The position numbers were made by a program, and so were the translations under genes. From the NCBI RefSeq assembly GCF_001905095.1, contig NZ_LWLS01000071.1, positions 29,771-93,770 of the forward strand: a DNA stretch of 64,000 bases, in the 5' to 3' direction. Numbering within the stretch: the stretch's first letter is position 1; the number at the start of each line of letters is the position of its first letter. The DNA is from Micromonospora sp. CB01531. Its GTDB lineage: Bacteria; Actinomycetota; Actinomycetes; Mycobacteriales; Micromonosporaceae. Under the pieces are notes generated by a model. That model did not search any database and was not told the origin of the DNA. It worked only from the letters and a program-made list of their open reading frames with translations. Of this stretch, positions 41,802 through 49,802 are shown piece by piece.

Positions 41802-42220
41802 CAGCCGGGATAGTCGCCGGGCCGCGCGCCCGGGTTGGCGTTCAACCATGACAGATAGCGGTTGTACGCGGCGAGGTCGCCGTCCTCGACCGCCCCGGCC
41901 GGGGTGGCCGGCACCCGGCTGACCCGCACCGGTCGGCGTACCACCGGGGTGGTGGGGGCCGGCTCGGGCCCGGCGGCCGCCGGCGGCGCCGGAGTGGGCC
42001 CCGGCTCACGCGGGCCCCGCAGCGCGTGCCGCACCTCACGCCACCAGAGGAAGACCACGAAGCCGGCGAAGACCGGCCACTCGATCGCGTACCCGAAGCT
42101 CAGCGTGTTGCCCTCGGCGGCCCGGGTGACCTGCCACCAGCCGAGCCCGAGGAAGCCCACGACCAGCACGACCATGGCCACGTGGCGGGCGATCCACGCC
42201 GGTGTCCGGAGCCGCTTCAT
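41801..42220 (-). CDS. Uncharacterised two-TM protein
   Basis: 139 aa. Two membrane segments (about residues 12-29 and 42-60; HVAMVVLVVGFLGLGWWQV and IEWPVFAGFVVFLWW) resembling small actinobacterial membrane proteins that accompany DUF3817. A Pro/Ala-rich cytoplasmic tail follows, ending in a conserved-looking AAYNRYLSWLNANPGARPGDYPG. Translationally coupled to the DUF3817 gene. Function unknown. Confidence 0.8.
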   Translation of the reverse strand: MKRLRTPAWIARHVAMVVLVVGFLGLGWWQVTRAAEGNTLSFGYAIEWPVFAGFVVFLWWREVRHALRGPREPGPTPAPPAAAGPEPAPTTPVVRRPVRVSRVPATPAGAVEDGDLAAYNRYLSWLNANPGARPGDYPG

Positions 42221-42341
42221 GCCTTTGAGCGTACCGGGGCCGGCGGCCGTCTCCGACGCGGTGTCGTAGGTGGCGGGGTTTGGTGGCATCCCGGGTGGGC
42301 ATCCGTCTAGACGCCAGCCCGAACGAGACGAGGGGGCGACA

Positions 42342-42659
42342 ATGACCGAATCAGTACGCCGGCCCGGCGACGCCAGCCCGGAGCAGCGGATGCCCGAGTG
42401 GGACGGCGACCACGCCCGGACCGATACCGTGCTGGGCGACGTCGACGGCGAGCTGCTCGGGGTGGACCCCGCCGAGCTGGGCGACGAGGACCTGATCCGG
42501 GAGATGCAGAGCCTGCACCGGACCCGGCTGGACACCCTGCGGCACGCCACCGACTCCGCGCTCGCCAACCACCTGCGTCGCACCGCCGAGCTGGAGACGG
42601 AATACCTCGCCCGGCACCCGGGGCGGGAGGTCGACCCGAGCCGGCTCCGGGGGGCCTGA
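42342..42659 (+). CDS. DUF6158 family protein
   Basis: 105 aa, acidic, soluble and mostly helical. Signature GVDPAELGDEDLIREMQSLHRTRLDTLRHATDSALANHLRRTAELETEYLARHPGREVD matches the uncharacterised actinobacterial DUF6158. ATG 42342 follows GAGGGGG. Its stop overlaps the next start (TGATG). Confidence 0.85.
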   Translation: MTESVRRPGDASPEQRMPEWDGDHARTDTVLGDVDGELLGVDPAELGDEDLIREMQSLHRTRLDTLRHATDSALANHLRRTAELETEYLARHPGREVDPSRLRGA

Positions 42660-42988
42660 TGGCGGCGCACGTCGAGCGGGGGATGTCCGCGCCGCCCGAG
42701 GTGGTCTTCAACACGGCCATCGACCCAGACCGGGCGGCGGCGTGGCTGCCCGAGCCGCTGCGGCAGGACGGCGGGCGCCGTCCGGAGGTGGTCAGCGTCG
42801 AGGAGATGCGAGCCACCTGGTACAGCGACTCCGCGCCCGACTGGTCGGCGGAGATCTGGGTGGAGCCGGCCGACGCCGGGGGTGCCCGGGTCCGGCTGGA
42901 CCTGGCCGGCGGGGACGTCCCGGCGCTGGCCGAGGAGACGCTGGCCAACCTGGCCCGCGAGGTGGATGACAACCTGACCGCCGGCTGA
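42659..42988 (+). CDS. SRPBCC-like small protein
   Basis: 109 aa. Pattern VERGMSAPPEVVFNTAIDPDRAAAWLPEPL then alternating strands (EVVSVEEMRATWYS, SAEIWVEPADAGGARVRLDL) and a long C-terminal helix resembles the START/SRPBCC helix-grip fold. It is shorter than usual (about 140 aa). Translationally coupled to the DUF6158 gene. Ligand unknown. Confidence 0.7.
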   Translation: MAAHVERGMSAPPEVVFNTAIDPDRAAAWLPEPLRQDGGRRPEVVSVEEMRATWYSDSAPDWSAEIWVEPADAGGARVRLDLAGGDVPALAEETLANLAREVDDNLTAG

Positions 42989-43019
42989 GCCGGCCGTGCC
43001 ACGAGAACGAGGAGGCCGG

Positions 43020-43559
43020 GTGTCCCGGAGTGGCCTGAAGCACAAGGTGGCGCGCCTGCGCCAGGCGTACGCGCCGCACGAGCACCGACCGCTGGGCGGC
43101 TACCTGGTGGCGATGGGCACGTACGCGGCGGTCACCGCGTCGCTGGTCGGCCTGGTCCGGGCGACCGGGCGGCCGGTGCCGGAGCGGCCCTCGCCGGCAG
43201 ACGTGGTGCTGCTCTCCGTCGCGACCCACAAGCTCAGCCGGCTGCTCTCCAAGGACGCGATCACCAGCCCGCTGCGTGCTCCGTTCACGCGCTACGACCA
43301 CCCGATCGGCAGTGGCGAGGTGATGGAGCAGGTGCGGGACCAGGGCAGTGCCACCCGGCACGCGGTCGGGGAATTGCTGAGCTGCCCGTTCTGCCTGGCG
43401 GTCTGGGTCGCCACCGGGCTGACCGGCGGGCTGGTGCTGGCGCCCCGGCTGACCCGGCTGGTCGCCACCGCGCTGACCGCGGTGGCCGCCTCCGACTTCC
43501 TCCAGATGGGGTACGCGGTCGCCCAGCAGGCGGCCGCGGGTGGGCAACGCGGGAAGTGA
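43020..43559 (+). CDS. DUF1360 family membrane protein
   Basis: 179 aa. Membrane segments around residues 28-48 and 120-140, with HKLSRLLSKDAITSPLRAPFTRY and ELLSCPFCLAVWVA typical of DUF1360. The CPFC motif could bind metal. GTG 43020 follows GAGGAGG. Downstream of the DUF6158/SRPBCC pair with a 31-bp gap. Function unknown. Confidence 0.85.
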   Translation: MSRSGLKHKVARLRQAYAPHEHRPLGGYLVAMGTYAAVTASLVGLVRATGRPVPERPSPADVVLLSVATHKLSRLLSKDAITSPLRAPFTRYDHPIGSGEVMEQVRDQGSATRHAVGELLSCPFCLAVWVATGLTGGLVLAPRLTRLVATALTAVAASDFLQMGYAVAQQAAAGGQRGK

Positions 43560-43606
43560 GTCGCAACGGCTCCTGGATCGCTGCGCCGAACCGGAGTTTG
43601 TCGAGA

Positions 43607-43642
43607 CGAGGGGCGGACGAGGGCGCGCCCGCCCCTCGTCCG
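43607..43642. terminator. Hairpin terminator between DUF1360 gene and minus-strand gene
   Basis: A 10-bp stem CGAGGGGCGG (43607-43616) with CCGCCCCTCG (43629-43638) lies between convergent genes; an overlapping alternative 9-bp pairing is possible. Confidence 0.55.
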
Positions 43643-43647
43643 TGGGC

Positions 43648-43854
43648 TCAGGTGGGGTTGGTGCCGTGGTTCTCGCCGGCCCAGCCACGCGACGACTCGG
43701 GCTCGCGTCGGCCCCCGTCCTCGCCGGTGATGATGTCCTCGTCCACCGCGGTTTCCTCGTGCTCCTCCGCGAACTCCGGATCAGCGTCGGGGGGCACCGC
43801 CGTCGGCGGCTGGCCGAGCGCCTCGGGTTGGCGCCCCTCGTCCCGGTCGGTCAT
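43648..43854 (-). CDS. Small acidic hydrophilic protein
   Basis: 68 aa, strongly acidic in the middle (ADPEFAEEHEETAVDEDIITGEDGG) and probably disordered. ATG 43854 is preceded by GAGAGGA at suitable spacing, which supports translation. Not recognised. It starts MTDRDEG like the protein at 6540-6944 but shares no further clear similarity. Confidence 0.55.
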   Translation of the reverse strand: MTDRDEGRQPEALGQPPTAVPPDADPEFAEEHEETAVDEDIITGEDGGRREPESSRGWAGENHGTNPT

Positions 43855-43950
43855 CCCACTGTCCTCTCCGTCGTGCCGCCGGCGGTCTCCGGGTGGGCGC
43901 CGTCAGGGCCCGCTCCGGCCGGTCGGCGCGGCGTCCACCCGGCCGGCCGT

Positions 43951-44175
43951 TCAGGCGACGGTCCCGCCCAGCAGGTCGGTCACCTCGTCGATCGCGTACT
44001 CGCCCTGTGGGAGTGCGGCGATCCGGGTGAGCAGTTCCGCGGGGAGTTCGGCGGCGACCGCCCGGCGGTAGATGTCCGCCTGGGTGATCCGCTCCTGGCC
44101 GTGGTAGATGTCGTCGAGCAGTTCGTCGAGCTGCCGGGTGTCCGGCTGTTCGGTCACGGGCGCGTCGTCGGTCAC
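43951..44175 (-). CDS. Small uncharacterised protein
   Basis: 74 aa, soluble and helical (RQLDELLDDIYHGQERITQADIYRRAVAAELPAELLTRIAALPQGEYAIDEVTDLLGG). The last part, PQGEY plus an acidic helix, resembles small DUF2795-like actinobacterial proteins but I am not sure. GTG 44175 is the only start in frame. Transcribed away from the inverted repeat at 44241-44303. Confidence 0.6.
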   Translation of the reverse strand: MTDDAPVTEQPDTRQLDELLDDIYHGQERITQADIYRRAVAAELPAELLTRIAALPQGEYAIDEVTDLLGGTVA

Positions 44176-44240
44176 CCCGGTCAGCTACCCCGGCCCGAAT
44201 CGGTCAAACGTCGCCGGTCGCGGCGCTGCCCCGGCTCCTC

Positions 44241-44303
44241 GTTGATCATGAGGTTGGCGGCGATGTGGATCTCGCTGACCGCGCCGCCAACCTCATGATC
44301 AAC
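44241..44303. repeat. 22-bp perfect inverted repeat (REP-like or terminator)
   Basis: Arms 44241-44262 and 44282-44303 are exact reverse complements (starting GTTGATCATGAGG) around 19 bp. It lies just downstream of the DAHP synthase gene. The outer part is less GC-rich than a usual actinobacterial terminator, suggesting a dispersed palindromic element. Confidence 0.7.
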
Positions 44304-44323
44304 AGATGGGTTGACAGGGGAGG

Positions 44324-45409
44324 TCAGGCCGGGGTGGGGAGGGTGGCGCGGCGGGTGCGGACGGCCTGGGCCAGGTCGGTGAGGACCTGCGCGGTGGTGT
44401 CCCAGCCGATGCAGGCGTCGGTGACGGACTTCCCGTACTCCAGCTCCCGCGTGGGGTCCAGGTCCTGGCGGCCCGGCTGGAGGAAGCTCTCCAGCATGAT
44501 GCCGACGATGCCGCGCTGGCCGCCGGCCAGCTGGGCGGCCACGTCGGCGGCGACGAGCGGCTGCCGGCGATGGTCCTTGCCGCTGTTGGCGTGGCTGGCG
44601 TCGATCACCACTCGTTCGGGCAGGCCGGCGGTGCGGAGCAGGTCGAGCGCGCCGGCCACCGACTCCGCGTCGTAGTTGGGCCGCCCGCCCCCGCCGCGCA
44701 GCACCAGGTGGCCGTCGGCGTTGCCCCGGGTGTGCATGATCGCCGGGGTGCCGGAGACGTCGATGCCGGGGAAGACGTGCGGCACGCCGGCCGCCCGGAT
44801 CGCGTCCACGGCGGTCGAGATGCTGCCGTCGGGGCGGTTCTTCATGCCGATCGGCATGGACAGGCCGGAGGCGAGCTGCCGGTGCACCTGGCTCTCCACC
44901 GTCCGGGCGCCGATCGCTCCCCAGGCCACCGTGTCGGCGATGTACTGCGGCGTGATCGGGTCGAGGAACTCGCAACCCACCGGCAGCCCGAGCCGCAGCA
45001 CGTCGAGCAGGAGCGACCGGGCCGTACGCAGGCCGGTGTTCACGTCGCCCGAGCCGTCCAGCCCCGGGTCGTTGATCAGGCCCTTCCAGCCCACCGTCGA
45101 GCGCGGCTTCTCGAAGTAGACCCGCATCACCACCAGCAGGTCGTCGGCGAGCCGGTCGGCGGCCTCGCGCAGCCGGCCCGCGTACTCGAGGGCGGCGGCG
45201 GGGTCGTGCACCGAGCACGGGCCGACCACGACCAGGAGCCGGTCGTCGGCACGGTCCAGCACCCGGCCGACGGCGCGTCGGCCGGTGACCACGGCCTCCG
45301 CGAGCGTCGCGTCCAGGGGCAGGTGGTGGTGCAGCAGGGCCGGGGTGGTCAGTGGTACGACGCGGTCGATCCGCTGGTCGATGACCCGATGGGCGTCCTG
45401 GGTCGGCAC
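44324..45409 (-). CDS. Class I DAHP synthase (3-deoxy-7-phosphoheptulonate synthase, AroF/G/H type)
   Basis: 361 aa. Condenses PEP and erythrose 4-phosphate, the first step of the shikimate pathway. Seen: VVGPCSVHDP, RVYFEKPRSTVGWKGLINDP, GMKNRPDGS, IDASHANSGKDHRRQP and GIMLESFLQPGRQ, all class I landmarks with metal ligands Cys and His. GTG/ATG start at 45409 with ggaagg upstream. A short aromatic leader peptide and a terminator hairpin precede it, implying attenuation by aromatic amino acids. Confidence 0.95.
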   Translation of the reverse strand: MPTQDAHRVIDQRIDRVVPLTTPALLHHHLPLDATLAEAVVTGRRAVGRVLDRADDRLLVVVGPCSVHDPAAALEYAGRLREAADRLADDLLVVMRVYFEKPRSTVGWKGLINDPGLDGSGDVNTGLRTARSLLLDVLRLGLPVGCEFLDPITPQYIADTVAWGAIGARTVESQVHRQLASGLSMPIGMKNRPDGSISTAVDAIRAAGVPHVFPGIDVSGTPAIMHTRGNADGHLVLRGGGGRPNYDAESVAGALDLLRTAGLPERVVIDASHANSGKDHRRQPLVAADVAAQLAGGQRGIVGIMLESFLQPGRQDLDPTRELEYGKSVTDACIGWDTTAQVLTDLAQAVRTRRATLPTPA

Positions 45410-45479
45410 GGTGGGGTTCCTTCCGCCGACCGTGCCCGGGGCCGGCGCCCGGGGTCGAGCCGGCTGCTCGTACGCGAAA

Positions 45480-45501
45480 GGGCAGGGAATGATCCCTGCC
45501 C
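45480..45501 (-). terminator. Attenuator-type terminator upstream of DAHP synthase
   Basis: On the transcribed (minus) strand a 9-bp stem GGGCAGGGA/TCCCTGCCC with a TCAT loop is followed by TTT. It lies between the leader peptide stop and the DAHP synthase start. Flanking GAGCCGG/CCGGCTC pairs can form a competing outer structure. Confidence 0.65.
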
Positions 45502-45524
45502 GGCCGGCTCGAAGAGGAGTGACG

Positions 45525-45590
45525 TCAGATCATGGTTGAGTCACCGGCTCCTCCAGCCGGCTGCCTAAACCATCGATACGACCGCGTCAC
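45525..45590 (-). CDS. Aromatic leader peptide upstream of DAHP synthase
   Basis: A 21-codon frame, GTG 45590 to TGA 45525, containing consecutive TAT CGA TGG TTT codons (Tyr-Arg-Trp-Phe, within SYRWF). TACGCT, a possible -10 box (45603-45598), lies 7 nt before the GTG, so the transcript may be leaderless. The peptide ends 24 bp before a terminator hairpin and the DAHP synthase gene follows. This is the arrangement of ribosome-mediated attenuation, with stalling at aromatic codons when charged tRNAs are scarce. Too short for coding statistics; assignment rests on codon content and position. Confidence 0.6.
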   Translation of the reverse strand: MTRSYRWFRQPAGGAGDSTMI

Positions 45591-45879
45591 GCCAGCCAGC
45601 GTACCCGACGCGACGGGCTGGGCTCACTCCATCGTCGGCAGGGCCCCGCCCCGCGTTCAACTTCATCTATGCTGCCAACGGTGGCGCCGAGGGCGCGACA
45701 AGCGCCCGGCGGGGCCATCAGCGCCACGCGGCGACGCGACGGAACGATTTCCTCGGCGTACCGAATCCTGGGAAAGCGGAACCGGAACCGCACTACCTGG
45801 CCGACGACGGCGGCACCCAGTGCGCCCGAACGAGGTGCGTTGCCCGTTCCGGTGCGCACCCGCGGGGTATGGGGATGGC

Positions 45880-46092
45880 ATGAGCCACCAGCAGAGCGAC
45901 CAGGAGCGGATCGAGTCCCGCGCCCACCTCCTGCCGGAGGAGGCGGCGGTGGGCAGCGAGGACCCCGAGGCCCAGGCCGACGCGATCCTCGCCGAATCGG
46001 ACATCCGGGAGGATCGGAACGTCGCCCAGGACGCCACCCTGGAGCGCCGGATGTCGGATCAGACCGTGACCCCGAGCGAGCCTCCGGACTGA
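45880..46092 (+). CDS. Small acidic uncharacterised protein
   Basis: 70 aa, soluble, acidic: MSHQQSDQERIESRAHLL then PEEAAVGSEDPEAQADAILAESDIRED. The HLLPEEAAVGSEDP-type stretch looks conserved-domain-like but I do not recognise a named family. ATG 45880 follows ggggat. The 3' end overlaps the convergent gene at 46059 by 34 bp. Confidence 0.6.
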   Translation: MSHQQSDQERIESRAHLLPEEAAVGSEDPEAQADAILAESDIREDRNVAQDATLERRMSDQTVTPSEPPD

Positions 46093-46781
46093 GGGGACGC
46101 GGCCCGGGCCCGGCGGGAGCCGCGGTAGGTGGTGTCGCGAAGCCAGGCGAGCAGCCCCTCCGCCCGCAGGCCCGCCGGCGGGTTGCCGATCGGATCGAAG
46201 GCCAGCGCGGCGTCCTCCCGGGCGCCGTGCTGGCCGTCGAGGCAGACCTGCCCGAACGGCCGCCATGGCCCGACCGTCGAGGCCACCGCCAGCACCAGCC
46301 GTGGCGCGTCCGGGCCCACCGCCGACGAGACCTCGGCGAGGCTGCGGCCCAGCTCCGGCGAGTCCGGGTCGGCCAGCGCGGCCACCAGGAGCCGGCACCG
46401 GCCGGCCCGGAAGGGCATGATCGAGCTGTACGTCCCGGTGAAGCGCCGCCGGGGCAGCGGCAGCTGGCGCAGCACCGGCGGGGCGGCGCTGGAACTCATC
46501 AGCAGATCCACCGGCGATTCCGGGTCCCGGTGCAGCCGCACGCCCAGCCCCAGTACGTCCGGCCAGCTCCCCGGCGTGGCGACCCCCTTCGACAGCCGGA
46601 CCGTGCCCCGCCACCGTCCGGGCCGGTCGAAGAGCGGGACCCCGGTCGGCGGACCGGGCGTACCCCAGATCATCACCTCGGCGGAAAAGGTGCGGCCGAC
46701 GGGATGCAGCAGCCGGGCCCGCCGGCGGCGGGCCAGCGCCGCGGCGGCACGTTCGGCGGCGGTGGATGCGGGGTCGGGCAT
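46059..46781 (-). CDS. Uncharacterised protein with catalase-like features
   Basis: 240 aa, soluble. Seen: ARLLHPVGRTFSAEVMIWG, TVRLSKGVATPGSWPDVLGLGVRL and later LLMSSSAAPPVLRQLPLPRRRFTGTYSSIM. The first two resemble the catalase core pattern R-x-x-H-x-x-G followed by R-F-S and D-v-x-G-x-A-v-R, with the His retained. This is inference by eye; the protein is much shorter than catalases. ATG 46781 chosen. Antisense overlap with the small plus-strand gene at its end. Confidence 0.55.
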   Translation of the reverse strand: MPDPASTAAERAAAALARRRRARLLHPVGRTFSAEVMIWGTPGPPTGVPLFDRPGRWRGTVRLSKGVATPGSWPDVLGLGVRLHRDPESPVDLLMSSSAAPPVLRQLPLPRRRFTGTYSSIMPFRAGRCRLLVAALADPDSPELGRSLAEVSSAVGPDAPRLVLAVASTVGPWRPFGQVCLDGQHGAREDAALAFDPIGNPPAGLRAEGLLAWLRDTTYRGSRRARAASPQSGGSLGVTV

Positions 46782-46861
46782 ACCCCGGGGATACCCCGCC
46801 GCGCGGCGAGGATGCTCCCGCCCGTCCCCTTTCCGCCCGCGAGATCGGATAGCGTCGTGCC

Positions 46862-48160
46862 ATGCCCGACAGCGGTTACCCCTGGCCGATCGAGACGACC
46901 CGACTGGACAACGGCCTGCGCGTGGTGGTGAGCGAGGACCGCACCGCACCCGCGATCGCCGTGAACCTCTGGTACGACGTGGGCTCCCGGCATGAGCCGG
47001 CGGGCCAGACCGGCTTCGCCCACCTCTTCGAGCACCTGATGTTCGAGGGCTCGGTGAACGTGGCGAAGACCGAGCACATGAAGCTCATCCAGGGGTCCGG
47101 CGGTTCGCTGAACGCCACCACCAACCCGGACCGGACCAACTACTTCGAGACGGTCCCGGCCGAGCACCTCGAGCTGGCGCTCTGGCTGGAGGCCGACCGG
47201 ATGGGCGGCCTGGTGCCGGCGCTGACCCAGGAGACGCTGGACAACCAGCGCGAGGTGGTCAAGAACGAGCGCCGCCAGCGGTACGAGAACGTCCCGTACG
47301 GCGACGCGTGGCTGCGCCTGCTGCCGCTGCTCTACCCGCCGGGGCACCCGTACCACCACGCCACGATCGGGTCGATGGCCGACCTCAACGCCGCCGGCCT
47401 GCCCACCTTCCAGGCGTTCCACGAGACCTACTACGCGCCGAACAACGCCGTGCTCACCGTGGTCGGCGACACCACGGCGGCCGAGGTGTTCGCGCTGGCC
47501 GACAAGTACTTCGGCGCCATCCCGCCGCGCGCCGACATCCCCGCCGCGCCGGACGGACGCACCGTGCCGACGGCCGGGCGGCCGGCCGTGGAGACGGTCA
47601 CCGCCGACGTCCCCGCTCCCCGGGTCTACGTGGCGCACCGCACCCAGCCGTTCGGCACCCCCGGCTACGACGTCGCCACGGTGCTCGCCACCGTCCTCGG
47701 CAGCGGCCGGGGCAGCCGGCTCTACCAGCGCCTCGCCGACGGGGAGCGGATCGCCCAGCCGGATCTGGTCGGGGCGTACGGGGTGGACCTGGCCCACGCT
47801 CCCGCCCCGCTGATCGCCACCGCCACCGCCCGCCCCGGGGTCACCGTCGAGCGGCTGCGCGACGGGCTGGCGGAGGTGGTCGACGAGCTGTCGACGGTGC
47901 CGGTGACCGCCGCCGAGCTGGACCGGGCCAAGGCGCTGCTGAGCACCATGTGGTGGCGGCAGATGTCCACGGTGGAGGGCCGGGCGGACACGCTGGGCCG
48001 GTACGCCACCCAGTTCGGCGACCCGGCGAAGGCCGGCGAGCGGCTGCCGGGGTGGCTCGCCGTCACCGCCGAGCAGATCGCCGAACAGGCCGCCGAGCTG
48101 CTCCGTACCGAACACGACCGGGTGACCCTGTGCTACGTGCCGGAGGAGAAGACCGCATGA
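46862..48160 (+). CDS. M16 family zinc protease, catalytic subunit
   Basis: 432 aa. Inverted zinc motif HLFEHLMFEG (HxxEH) near residues 56-65 with the downstream Glu in the ENQREVVKNE-type segment (DNQREVVKNERRQRYEN). N-terminal TTRLDNGLRVVVSEDRTAPAIAVNLWYDVGSRHEP is typical. Pairs with the next gene as a heterodimeric pitrilysin-type peptidase, as in other bacteria. ATG 46862. Confidence 0.94.
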   Translation: MPDSGYPWPIETTRLDNGLRVVVSEDRTAPAIAVNLWYDVGSRHEPAGQTGFAHLFEHLMFEGSVNVAKTEHMKLIQGSGGSLNATTNPDRTNYFETVPAEHLELALWLEADRMGGLVPALTQETLDNQREVVKNERRQRYENVPYGDAWLRLLPLLYPPGHPYHHATIGSMADLNAAGLPTFQAFHETYYAPNNAVLTVVGDTTAAEVFALADKYFGAIPPRADIPAAPDGRTVPTAGRPAVETVTADVPAPRVYVAHRTQPFGTPGYDVATVLATVLGSGRGSRLYQRLADGERIAQPDLVGAYGVDLAHAPAPLIATATARPGVTVERLRDGLAEVVDELSTVPVTAAELDRAKALLSTMWWRQMSTVEGRADTLGRYATQFGDPAKAGERLPGWLAVTAEQIAEQAAELLRTEHDRVTLCYVPEEKTA

Positions 48161-49503
48161 CGCTGATCACCGAACGTCCCGGGCCGGGCGCCGCCCGCCC
48201 GTACCGGTTCCCGCAGGTGGTGCGCCGGGCCGTCGCCGGCGGGCAGGTCGTCGCCGCGCACCTGCCCGGGCAGAGCCTCGCGGTCGCCCTGCTGCTCCTC
48301 GACGCCGGCGCCGGCCGGGAGCCGGTCGGCAAGGAGGGGCTGGGCGCGGTGCTCGCCAAGGCCCTGGAGGAGGGTACCGCGCAGCGGGACGCCACCGCGT
48401 ACGCGCTGGCCGTCGAGGCGCTCGGCACCGAACTGGTGACCGCGCTGGACTGGGACTCCTTCCAGGTCAGCGTGCAGGTGCCGGTCGATCGGCTGAGCGC
48501 CGCCGTGGAACTGCTCGCCGAGGCGGTCCGGACGCCGAAGCTCGACCCGGCCGACGTGCTGCGGGTCCGCGACGACGAGGCGACCGCGCTGCGGATGGAC
48601 TGGGCCAACCCCGGCCCCCGGGCGGACGCGGTGCTGCGCGGCGACATCTTCGGCACGGACAACCGCTGGGGTCGCCCGATGTACGGCGACCCGGTCAGCG
48701 TGGCCGCACTGGACGTGGACGACGTGACCGTCTTCCACTCCGAGTGGTTCATCCGCCCGGGCACCCTGGTCATCGCCGGTGACCTGGACCGGATCGACCT
48801 GGACGCGCTGGGCGCGACGGCGTTCGCGGGCGCCGGGGGCGGCCCGGTGGAGAAGGGCGGCCCGGTCGAGGTGCCGCGGCACGACCGGCGGCGGATCATC
48901 CTGGTCGACCGCCCCGGCTCGGTGCAGTCCACGCTCCGCCTCGGGCACCCGTCCCCGCACCGGGCCCACCCGGACCACGTGCCGATGTCGCTCGCCGGCA
49001 CGGTGCTGGGCGGGGCCTTCACCTCCCGGCTGAACCATCTGCTGCGCGAGGTGCACGGCTACACCTATGGCATCCGGGGCGACTTCGCCTCGTCCCGCCG
49101 GTTCGGCCGGTTCGCGATCAGTTCCGGGGTGCAGACCGCGGTGACCGCGCCAGCGCTGGTCGAGGCGGTCGGCGAGGTGTCGCGGACCCGGTCGGAAGGA
49201 GTGACCGAGGACGAGCTCGCGGTGGCCCGCTTCTGGCGGGCCGGCCAGCTCTCGGTCGAGCTGCAGACCCCGCGGGCCATCGCCTCGGCGCTGACCACCC
49301 TGGTGGTGCACGACCTGCCGGACGACTACCACGCCCGGCTGCGCGAGTCGCTGCTCGCCGCCGACGTGGAGCAGGTGTCCGCGGCGGCCTCGGCGCACCT
49401 GCACCCGGATTCGCTCACCCTGGTCGTGGAGGGCGACGCGGCGATCATCCGGGACGAGTTGGTCGCCACCGGGCTCGGCGAGGTCGTCGACCACACCCCC
49501 TGA
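48157..49503 (+). CDS. M16 family protease, non-catalytic partner
   Basis: 448 aa M16 fold. At the position of HxxEH it has LAKALEEGT, so it cannot bind zinc there. It keeps the Arg/Tyr pair in the C-terminal half (LLREVHGYTYGIRGDF), which in M16 heterodimers helps substrate binding. ATG 48157 overlaps the catalytic subunit stop by 4 bp (ATGA). The longer frame upstream overlaps the partner gene and is not real. Confidence 0.93.
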   Translation: MTLITERPGPGAARPYRFPQVVRRAVAGGQVVAAHLPGQSLAVALLLLDAGAGREPVGKEGLGAVLAKALEEGTAQRDATAYALAVEALGTELVTALDWDSFQVSVQVPVDRLSAAVELLAEAVRTPKLDPADVLRVRDDEATALRMDWANPGPRADAVLRGDIFGTDNRWGRPMYGDPVSVAALDVDDVTVFHSEWFIRPGTLVIAGDLDRIDLDALGATAFAGAGGGPVEKGGPVEVPRHDRRRIILVDRPGSVQSTLRLGHPSPHRAHPDHVPMSLAGTVLGGAFTSRLNHLLREVHGYTYGIRGDFASSRRFGRFAISSGVQTAVTAPALVEAVGEVSRTRSEGVTEDELAVARFWRAGQLSVELQTPRAIASALTTLVVHDLPDDYHARLRESLLAADVEQVSAAASAHLHPDSLTLVVEGDAAIIRDELVATGLGEVVDHTP

Positions 49504-49518
49504 CCGCCCGTCGCGCGG

Positions 49519-49575
49519 CCCGGCCGAGATCCTGGTACGCGGCGGACTTCCGCTACCAGGATCTCCCGGGCCGGG
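49519..49575. terminator. Hairpin downstream of the M16 operon, possible dispersed repeat
   Basis: GAGATCCTGGTA (49526-49537) pairs perfectly with TACCAGGATCTC (49554-49565). Inner GCGG/CCGC and outer GGCCGGG pairings lengthen the structure. It lies 15-70 bp after the M16 operon, so termination is likely. Confidence 0.65.
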
Positions 49576-49802
49576 CGGGGGTGTGATTCCGGTCGCGTCC
49601 GGCCGCCAACCCCGGGCGGGCGGGGGCGCGGATGCTCCGGCCAGGCGGGCCGACGGCGGGTGATCTTCCGGGACGAGCGGTCCTGGAGCGCCGTCGTTGC
49701 AGCTCCTGGCGGCTGCCGTCCGGCGAGGGCGGGGCCGGCCGCCGGCCCGCGCGGTGGGAAAGCCTTCCCGGTCCGGCCGCCCGGCTGGGTAGCCTCGCGG
49801 GC

